Part shown: positions 7,885-13,228 of the stretch, piece by piece
How positions within the stretch are numbered: position 1 is the first letter of the stretch
Layout: each line of letters opens with the position of its first letter
NCBI GenBank assembly: GCA_019750655.1
Contig: JAIEOG010000056.1
Location: forward strand, 1 to 13,228
Direction of reading: 5' to 3'
DNA length: 13,228 nucleotides
DNA from: a bacterium
GTDB taxonomy: Bacteria; Bdellovibrionota; FAC87; UBA2466
Made by a program: the position numbers and the translations under genes
Notes under the pieces: generated by a model
Database searches by the model: none
What the model was told of the DNA's origin: nothing
The model's input: only the letters and a program-made list of their open reading frames with translations

Positions 7885-8874
7885 GTGAAAAAAACCATCC
7901 TAAGCGGAAGCACGGTTACGGGTGACCTCACCCTGGGAAACTATATCGGCGCCGTCCATAACTGGGCGCAGCTGCAAAACCAGTACGATTGTTTTTACTT
8001 CCTAGCTGACTTACACGCCCTCACCGTGGAGCAAGATCCCACTAAACTTCGGGAACGGACTTATAGCTTTTTTGCGCAATACATTGCTCTGGGCTTGGAC
8101 CCGCAGAAAAATACGATCTTTTTGCAGTCGCAGGTTCATGAACACGCGGAACTCGCGTGGATCCTGATGTGCCTCACCCCCATGGGCCAGTTGAACCGCA
8201 TGACGCAGTTCAAGGACAAATCGGACAAGACGAAGAACATCAATGTGGGGCTTTTTACGTACCCTTCCCTGATGGCCGCCGATATCCTGCTCTACCAAGC
8301 GGACATGGTTCCCGTCGGTGAGGATCAGAAACAACACATCGAGCTTTGCCGCGACCTCGTCGGGTTTTTTGAGAACCGGTATGGAAAGGGCATCCTAAGG
8401 ATGCCAGAGCCGTTTATCCCAAAAGTCGGCGCACGCATTATGTCGCTACAGGAACCCGACAAAAAGATGTCGAAGTCCGACGACAATACCAAAAACACGG
8501 TTTTTGTTATCGAAGACGAAAAGAGCATCGAGAAAAAGATCAAAGCCGCCACCACTGATCTCGATACAGCGATCAAATATGATCCCGAAAAAAAGGCCGG
8601 CGTTTCAAACCTGCTCACCATCTATTCCGTGCTTTCCGGAAAGACTTTTGCGGAATTGGAAGCCCAGTACCAGGGCAAGATGTATGGTCACCTGAAAGTC
8701 GACTTAGCGGAACTCCTCATCCAAAAGCTCAAACCGGTCCGAGAGAAGTACCAGGACCTGATGAAGCATAAAGATCACCTCGACCAGCTGATGAAGTCTG
8801 GCCGCGAAAGAGCCCAGGCGCGGGCGCAAAGCACTCTCGATGCCGTTTACAAGGCAACAGGGTTGGTTAGATGA
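7885..8874 (+). CDS. trpS: Tryptophanyl-tRNA synthetase
   Basis: This cytosolic class I aminoacyl-tRNA synthetase charges tRNA-Trp with tryptophan using ATP. Its 329 residues are the normal bacterial length. The N-terminus MKKTILSG followed by TGDLTLGNYIGA (12-23) is the HIGH-type nucleotide-binding segment (TLGN as in many TrpRS). LLYQADMVPVGEDQKQH at 135-151 is the tryptophan/ATP pocket region, and KMSKS stands at 194-198. All key motifs are intact. One small oddity is VTG at 11-13 before the HIGH-type motif, where a Pro-containing PTG or PSG is usual. The gene starts with GTG behind a GGTGATC ribosome binding site, and its stop overlaps the next start (ATGA), so the two are translated from one message. 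Confidence 0.96.
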   Translation: MKKTILSGSTVTGDLTLGNYIGAVHNWAQLQNQYDCFYFLADLHALTVEQDPTKLRERTYSFFAQYIALGLDPQKNTIFLQSQVHEHAELAWILMCLTPMGQLNRMTQFKDKSDKTKNINVGLFTYPSLMAADILLYQADMVPVGEDQKQHIELCRDLVGFFENRYGKGILRMPEPFIPKVGARIMSLQEPDKKMSKSDDNTKNTVFVIEDEKSIEKKIKAATTDLDTAIKYDPEKKAGVSNLLTIYSVLSGKTFAELEAQYQGKMYGHLKVDLAELLIQKLKPVREKYQDLMKHKDHLDQLMKSGRERAQARAQSTLDAVYKATGLVR

Positions 8875-9512
8875 AATACCGCCCTCTCGGAATCTGGCTG
8901 ATCCCCCTGCTTTTTTCGATGGGCGTGAGCGCCAAGTGCAAAAATCCATTCGATCCCAAAGGAGAACACTCGCCGGCGATCCAGGATCTGGCCCGGTGGG
9001 AAGCGGCCTTGAAACTGACTTCGTTCCTAGGCGTTCAACTCGCGAAAAGCACGGTGGCGGAAGTGGATAGCGCTCTGGGGATCAAAGGGAATTGGGCCAC
9101 TGTGAAACCTCGTGGCGATCACGAAGGTTACCGCGCCTGCTTTACCGGCAAGGACGGCGCCCCCACACTGCGATTTTCAAAGTCGGGACTAGATGAAACC
9201 ATCGTCCTATTGGAAGTTTTTTCCAAAGGTTCCAAGACACCGAAAAACTGTGTCGTTTCTCCGAAGTTTGATTCTAAGACCGTCCTGGCAGATGAATTGA
9301 AACTTGGAATGACCAGTGACTCAGTGAAGAAACTCTTAGGCGCACCGTCCTGCGAAGATGATATGCGCGTACTCTACAAATTCGAGAACGCCGCCCCCTC
9401 CGCGACCAAAAGCCCGCTCAAGGAATACGGGACGGTCATCCTCGATTTCCGGCTCACCAAGGGCGCCGTGCACGAGATGACACTTTGGAAATGGATCGAA
9501 GTCTCTGAATAG
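8871..9512 (+). CDS. Exported protein with two BamE/SmpA-like motifs
   Basis: The protein has 213 residues. Its ATG overlaps the trpS stop (ATGA, 8871-8874), so translation is probably coupled. A signal peptide spans residues 1-21 (IWLIPLLFSMGVSA) and is followed by KCKN; there is no proper lipobox, so a soluble periplasmic protein is likely. LKLGMTSDSVKKLLGAP at 143-159 matches the SmpA/OmlA (BamE) pattern LxxGMTxxxVxxLLGxP, and a weaker copy, LAKSTVAEVDSALG, is at 57-70. BamE-like folds also occur in many small envelope proteins unrelated to outer-membrane protein assembly, so no role is assigned. The four mature-region Cys (23, 90, 127, 161) could pair in the periplasm. The coupling with trpS need not mean shared function. 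Confidence 0.8.
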   Translation: MKYRPLGIWLIPLLFSMGVSAKCKNPFDPKGEHSPAIQDLARWEAALKLTSFLGVQLAKSTVAEVDSALGIKGNWATVKPRGDHEGYRACFTGKDGAPTLRFSKSGLDETIVLLEVFSKGSKTPKNCVVSPKFDSKTVLADELKLGMTSDSVKKLLGAPSCEDDMRVLYKFENAAPSATKSPLKEYGTVILDFRLTKGAVHEMTLWKWIEVSE

Positions 9513-9515
9513 CTA
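9510..9515. other. TAGCTA junction: second pair of abutting convergent stop codons
   Basis: TAG at 9510-9512 ends the BamE-like gene, and CTA at 9513-9515 is the stop of the - strand haem protein gene. The arrangement and the six bases are the same as at 2706-2711. Confidence 0.9.
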
Positions 9516-12500
9516 CAGAGACTTCAAGTACATCAACAAGTCGTCCTTCTGATCGTCCGTGAGCGATGCCGCTCCAGAGAATGCGAAGTGGCCTGAGTTC
9601 GTATCGCCCATGCGGTTTGCAAAGAACAAGTGCGAGCCGCTGCTCACGAACCCGCCGTTCTTCTGATCATAATCATCGCCACCGATATAGAACGCAGCTT
9701 CGCGTTCCGCAGCGGGAACGAGCATGTCGCGTAGCGTACGCACAGAACCATTATGCAGGTACGGCGCCGTGGCCCAGACGCCCGTGAGCGGGCCCGTTTT
9801 AAAAACGCCTGCCGTTGGCTGAGTGCCAGGCACTGCACCGCCGGTGAGTTTTTGATAAACGGGATCGTTGGCGTCCATCTTGATGTCGTTATCGACCATG
9901 TATTTAAGACCGATAGCGAGCGTGACCTGGGCCAGCATTTGAACTGCGTTGGCCGATTCGCCAAACGCCTTCTCACCCGTCAGGCTTGCGAGGAAAGACT
10001 TACCGAAAGGCCCGCGCTGCACTTTGCCATTCACCACTTTATCGTCGGCAAAACGCAGCTTAGTCAGAACTTCCGGGTTCTTTTTCAAGAAAGCGCCAAT
10101 GACGGACGTGCCTTTGAGGCTTCCCGGATTTACGGCCAACCAGTTTTTCTTCAAGTTGATGAAGTACAGCGGATCCGTGCCTGCGAAGACACGGTTACGC
10201 GTGTAGTCTGGCTGGAACTCCCCGGCGGGCAACAACGTCACGTTCTGGAACTTACCCAGTGTGTGTGGCTGTTCATCGCCGTGGCACTTATAGCAATTGG
10301 CCACTTTGTGAAACACTTCACTGCCGCGCGCGATGCTCTTTTTCTGATCGGCCGTGAAAGCGCCGAAAACGCTTTCATACTTTGGCGGCTGCAGATTGCG
10401 CATGTGCTCTTCGAGCTTTTGGAGGTTCGCCAGCCGCGCTGTGGTCTGGAGAAAATGTTCGGAAGCCGGGTCTAGGTTCACGTCTCCAAACACGCCCAGG
10501 ACTTCGCCGGTATTGCGCGTGAAGGCATTGTTGCTCAAACCACTGTATTGCACCCATTTCAGGAACGGAGCACCCCAGAGTTTGGGAAAGCTCACAGGCG
10601 CTGTGCCTTCATGCGCATTGCCAGGCTGGCCCAAAGCGCGCGAAGCGACTTCGTTTAAGATCACAGCAAAAGCATCCGTACGGCCTGGGCCTGCATTGAT
10701 AAGCCCCTTCTCGCGGTTCACGCCATGGAAGAACGACCGCGTATTACGAGCCGCCAAGCGTTCACGCACTTCTTTGACTTGAGCTTGCGTCGGTTTAGCA
10801 GCGAGATCTTGCGTGAAAGACTTAAAGGCGCTGTCGCTCGCGAGCGTCTTATCCAGCGCTTTTTCCAAACGCATCGAGAAGCTTTGGATGTCAGCCTTCG
10901 ACGGCGCACCATCTAAGACATAACGGGTGCCATTGAGCGAAACAGCGCCAACGTGGCAAGCCGCGCAGGTAACGCCCAACCAATCGCCCTTGCCCTGAAG
11001 CGCCGCGAATCCCGCTTTCGGTTCGGGCTCGATGGTGAGTCCAATGGGCAAGGCATCCGGATTGAGTGCCGACTTGGGCATGGGGATAAGACCGTCTTTT
11101 TCCAAGACGTCTTTCACAGGTCTCCCCGTCTCGGCGTCCTTCAGCGCCAGGAACCACTTATACGGGATGACGAACGAACCTTGCGGCGTGTACCAGAACT
11201 CATCGCGAGCCGTGTTGTCCCAGCCTTGTTCGATAGCCTGTGTTTTCTGCACAGCGCTTACTGGCGCGGGCGTTACGTTCGGGCTATGGCGGCGTAGCTG
11301 CGCGCTTTGGCGTTCGGCATAGCGACGGGCGCGGTTGATATTGCCCAGCGGCTTTAGATCCGCGTGGCTGTGGGTGTTCACATCAAATGCGTTCTTAGGA
11401 TCATCGCACTCCGTTGCAGACTTGAAAGAGTTTGCGACGGCAGTCAAGCGGCCCAACGAATAGCACTTGGCACTGTGATCCGCAAAAAGACCGAGTTTGT
11501 CGAGTTTCTTAAGAGCCGGTCCATTCCAGTTCAGCGTGGCGTCTTCAACCCACTCTTGCGCGGTGTGCTTCTTGCCAAAGTTATCGCGCATCGTTTCGGC
11601 GTCGAGGATCTGCACTTTTAGCTCGAAGCAGAACTCGTCGGTTTTCTGGTTCACAGTGTCTTTGAGACGCCGGACTAAAAAGTCCTCCGGCGCGTCCTTA
11701 GGAGCTTTTTGGCGCACGGGCGCGGGGCTTTCGCACGCGCTAGGTCCTTTAGTTGTCGGTGCATCCGCGCAGCGAACGAGGAGAAACTTCGCAGCATGTC
11801 CCTTGCCGAATTTGAATGCTGCACCGGAGCCGTAGTTCTCGGTGATGTAGCTAAAAACATCTTTGTTCTGTTGGGATTTCCCGATGGCTAGAGTCTTTGC
11901 CACGGAGTGCACGAGGTCTCCGCCCGTGGGACGGTGGTGGGTTTCTTTACCGGTGAGTAGAACGACTTCGTCTTTTAGATGATCAAACTTGGCTTTGAGC
12001 TTGGAGTTGGCGGCCAAGAGCTTCGCCACTTCTTCAGCGACTTTGGCTTTCGAAGCGCCCGAAGCCTTGATCTGCTTCAGCATAATGGAAAACGCTAAGA
12101 AGTTATCGAAATCTGTTTGGCTGCCGAAGGTAAAAATCGGGTCGTTGTTCATCGAGAAGTCTTGGCGCTGCCCGTCGAGATCGAGCCAGAAGGAAACCGC
12201 GCGGACGTCAGGAACGCGGTTGGATTGCACACCGCTGTTTGCGTCGGCGAAGCGCATGTGCGGCACAGAAATCGTGCGCGCCTTGCCGAACGTTCCGGCT
12301 TTTAAGAAATCCTCGGTGCGCTCGTAGAATTCAAACTTCCCAGCCAAGCAAACGCCCGTCGTGTGCGTGTCACGGAGCATTTTGCCCGTCTGCGCTTGGA
12401 TGCCTGCTTGGATGAGACGAAACTTGTCGATCACTTTGCTGCGGAGTTCCGCTTCGGCGGCTGCGGATCCGCCTTCGTAGAATTCAAAATCCGGATCGAT

Positions 12501-12575
12501 CGCCGGCGCAGGCGCGGCCTCCAGAGTGCGCAGAGCTAAGGCAAAAACGAGGGCAATATGGCAGTTCCGAATCAC
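9513..12575 (-). CDS. Catalase-related domain fused to RoxA-like dihaem cytochrome c
   Basis: The protein has 1020 residues from GTG 12575, which follows AAGGA by 7 bases; the frame is open upstream to 12665, but that start would precede the signal peptide by 30 residues. The signal peptide covers about 1-20. Residues about 25-430 look catalase-related. RDTHTTG at 68-74 has the distal His71 in the RxxHxxG motif, MNNDPIF at 142-148 has the distal Asn, and GNINRARRY at 411-419 is the proximal-helix region. Residues about 450-1020 are a RoxA/dihaem-peroxidase type domain. It has haem motif CAACH at 537-541, GPGRTDAF at 629-636, a second motif CYKCH at 761-765, and APYLHNGS at 937-944. Haem c attachment places the protein in the periplasm. 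Known relatives oxidise polyisoprenes, peroxides or other organic substrates, and catalase-related domains act on H2O2 or lipid hydroperoxides; the substrate here is unknown. The divergent Crp/Fnr gene is a likely regulator. Confidence 0.85.
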   Translation of the reverse strand: MIRNCHIALVFALALRTLEAAPAPAIDPDFEFYEGGSAAAEAELRSKVIDKFRLIQAGIQAQTGKMLRDTHTTGVCLAGKFEFYERTEDFLKAGTFGKARTISVPHMRFADANSGVQSNRVPDVRAVSFWLDLDGQRQDFSMNNDPIFTFGSQTDFDNFLAFSIMLKQIKASGASKAKVAEEVAKLLAANSKLKAKFDHLKDEVVLLTGKETHHRPTGGDLVHSVAKTLAIGKSQQNKDVFSYITENYGSGAAFKFGKGHAAKFLLVRCADAPTTKGPSACESPAPVRQKAPKDAPEDFLVRRLKDTVNQKTDEFCFELKVQILDAETMRDNFGKKHTAQEWVEDATLNWNGPALKKLDKLGLFADHSAKCYSLGRLTAVANSFKSATECDDPKNAFDVNTHSHADLKPLGNINRARRYAERQSAQLRRHSPNVTPAPVSAVQKTQAIEQGWDNTARDEFWYTPQGSFVIPYKWFLALKDAETGRPVKDVLEKDGLIPMPKSALNPDALPIGLTIEPEPKAGFAALQGKGDWLGVTCAACHVGAVSLNGTRYVLDGAPSKADIQSFSMRLEKALDKTLASDSAFKSFTQDLAAKPTQAQVKEVRERLAARNTRSFFHGVNREKGLINAGPGRTDAFAVILNEVASRALGQPGNAHEGTAPVSFPKLWGAPFLKWVQYSGLSNNAFTRNTGEVLGVFGDVNLDPASEHFLQTTARLANLQKLEEHMRNLQPPKYESVFGAFTADQKKSIARGSEVFHKVANCYKCHGDEQPHTLGKFQNVTLLPAGEFQPDYTRNRVFAGTDPLYFINLKKNWLAVNPGSLKGTSVIGAFLKKNPEVLTKLRFADDKVVNGKVQRGPFGKSFLASLTGEKAFGESANAVQMLAQVTLAIGLKYMVDNDIKMDANDPVYQKLTGGAVPGTQPTAGVFKTGPLTGVWATAPYLHNGSVRTLRDMLVPAAEREAAFYIGGDDYDQKNGGFVSSGSHLFFANRMGDTNSGHFAFSGAASLTDDQKDDLLMYLKSL

Positions 12576-12680
12576 GTTCCCATCCTTCTTAAGGCCGCCG
12601 TTGGGGGTAGCGTTTATGCTGTGCTTAGTCAAACGCGCTATTCTATTGGAAGCAGGCTCAACCACTTATAGGATAAAGGG
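12576..12680. promoter_or_regulatory. Divergent control region of the haem protein and Crp/Fnr genes
   Basis: These 105 bases lie between two divergent starts. On the - strand a TTGACT box (revcomp of AGTCAA near 12630) could be a -35, but 17 bases on there is only TACCCC as -10. I found no FNR-type (TTGAT-N4-ATCAA) or CRP-type (TGTGA-N6-TCACA) palindrome. Any operator is therefore not of the classical kind. Confidence 0.5.
12583..12587 (-). promoter_or_regulatory. Ribosome binding site AAGGA for the GTG start at 12575
   Basis: Read on the - strand, AAGGA (12587 to 12583) precedes GTG 12575 by 7 bases. It selects this start over the upstream GTG at 12665, and the protein then begins directly with a signal peptide. 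Confidence 0.65.
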
Positions 12681-13228
12681 ATGGACATCAGCCGCTTCCT
12701 GGATCACCCGCTCTTAGAAAAATGCCGCAGGGAATATGCGCCGCAACAGGTGCTTTTTACCCAAGGGGAGATGGGCCAGAGCATGTTCCTCATTCACCAA
12801 GGGACCGTGCGGCTCGTGGCGAATGGCGAAGATGGCCAGCCTTACACGGCAGCACTTGTCGGGGCCGGGGACTTCTTGGGCGAACGGATTATCCTGAATG
12901 AGAACCCGTACCCGCGCGCCTTCACTGCCGTCGCCGAGGAGCAAGTAGTCGCCGTCGAAATGGGGCCAATGGAAATCATGCGTCTGGATAAAGAAGCTCC
13001 CTATCTCGTTAAGAACCTTTTCAAACACTCCCTGGAACTCGCGGAACGGCGCTTAGGCCGTGCGAATGGCTGGATCCGCGTTCTGCGTTCTTCCGACAAC
13101 GCGAGACGCTTCACCGATTGCCTGCACTACATCGTCCAAATGTATGGCAAGAAAACCGTTGAAGGCATTGAAGGAATTGTTACGTATTCATTCACGTTAA
13201 GCGGTTCGACGTACTACCATATCCAAAC
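12681..13228 (+). CDS. Crp/Fnr-family transcription regulator (partial, 3' end outside window)
   Basis: ATG 12681 follows AGGA (12670-12673) by 7 bases. 182 codons are open to the window end. Residues about 18-115 form a cyclic-nucleotide-binding beta-roll with the phosphate-binding cassette preserved: GDFLGERIIL at 63-72 and PRA at 78-80, so Gly67, Glu68 and Arg79 stand where ligand-binding CRP proteins have them. This favours a cNMP ligand over an Fe-S cluster. The N-terminus has only Cys15, so it lacks the Cys cluster of FNR. Residues 109-155 give the long dimer helix, and the winged-helix DNA-binding part is only beginning at the window end. The gene is divergent from the catalase-related/RoxA-like gene and probably regulates it and/or itself. 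Confidence 0.85.
   Translation, partial: MDISRFLDHPLLEKCRREYAPQQVLFTQGEMGQSMFLIHQGTVRLVANGEDGQPYTAALVGAGDFLGERIILNENPYPRAFTAVAEEQVVAVEMGPMEIMRLDKEAPYLVKNLFKHSLELAERRLGRANGWIRVLRSSDNARRFTDCLHYIVQMYGKKTVEGIEGIVTYSFTLSGSTYYHIQ

Noticed and set aside
9753..10475. Long open frame (240 codons) on the + strand inside the haem fusion gene
   Set aside because: It lies antisense to the well-supported cytochrome domain with its CxxCH motifs, and its translation resembles no family. It is a shadow of the real gene.
12615..12660. Search for a CRP or FNR operator in the divergent region (words such as GTCAAAC and the direct repeat CTATTCTATT)
   Set aside because: No two-fold symmetric pair at the right spacing was found, so no site is named.
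12576..12665. Upstream GTG 12665 as the start of the haem fusion protein (1050 residues)
   Set aside because: The 30 extra residues are polar and precede a clean signal peptide, while GTG 12575 has AAGGA 7 bases before it.

Overview
The window reads as a chromosomal piece of a Gram-negative bacterium of moderate GC. Most gene products here are exported: Sec signal peptides, one lipoprotein and one c-type cytochrome with a signal peptide. The style (large lipid-anchored subtilase with GLUG repeats, RoxA-like dihaem protein, frequent GTG/TTG starts) would suit a deltaproteobacterial, bdellovibrionotal or myxobacterial lineage, but nothing here fixes the taxon. I see no tRNA, rRNA, CRISPR array, insertion sequence or other mobile element.

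Left part (1-2708, + strand): the 3' end of an amidohydrolase; 17 bases later a secreted protein with a TTG start whose C-terminus resembles a degenerate Fic domain; a small cytosolic SpoIIAA/STAS-like protein; and a secreted Pro/Arg-rich protein of unknown function.

Middle (2709-9512): a 1679-residue lipoprotein on the - strand made of a subtilisin-type protease, Ig-like modules and a C-terminal GLUG beta-helix. It is divergent from trpS (tryptophanyl-tRNA synthetase), which overlaps by 4 bases a small exported protein with BamE/SmpA-like motifs.

Right part (9513-13228): on the - strand, a 1020-residue exported haem protein in which a catalase-related domain is fused to a RoxA-like dihaem cytochrome c domain. 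It is divergent from a Crp/Fnr-family regulator that runs off the window and is the obvious candidate controller.

The most interesting item is the catalase-related/RoxA-like fusion. Its distal-haem motif carries a Thr-His pair as in coral allene oxide synthase, rather than the Val-His of true catalases. That points to hydroperoxide (perhaps lipid) chemistry coupled to an oxygenase or peroxidase in the periplasm. A second oddity is that both convergent gene pairs meet at the same six-base palindrome, TAGCTA, which supplies both stop codons and leaves no intergenic base.
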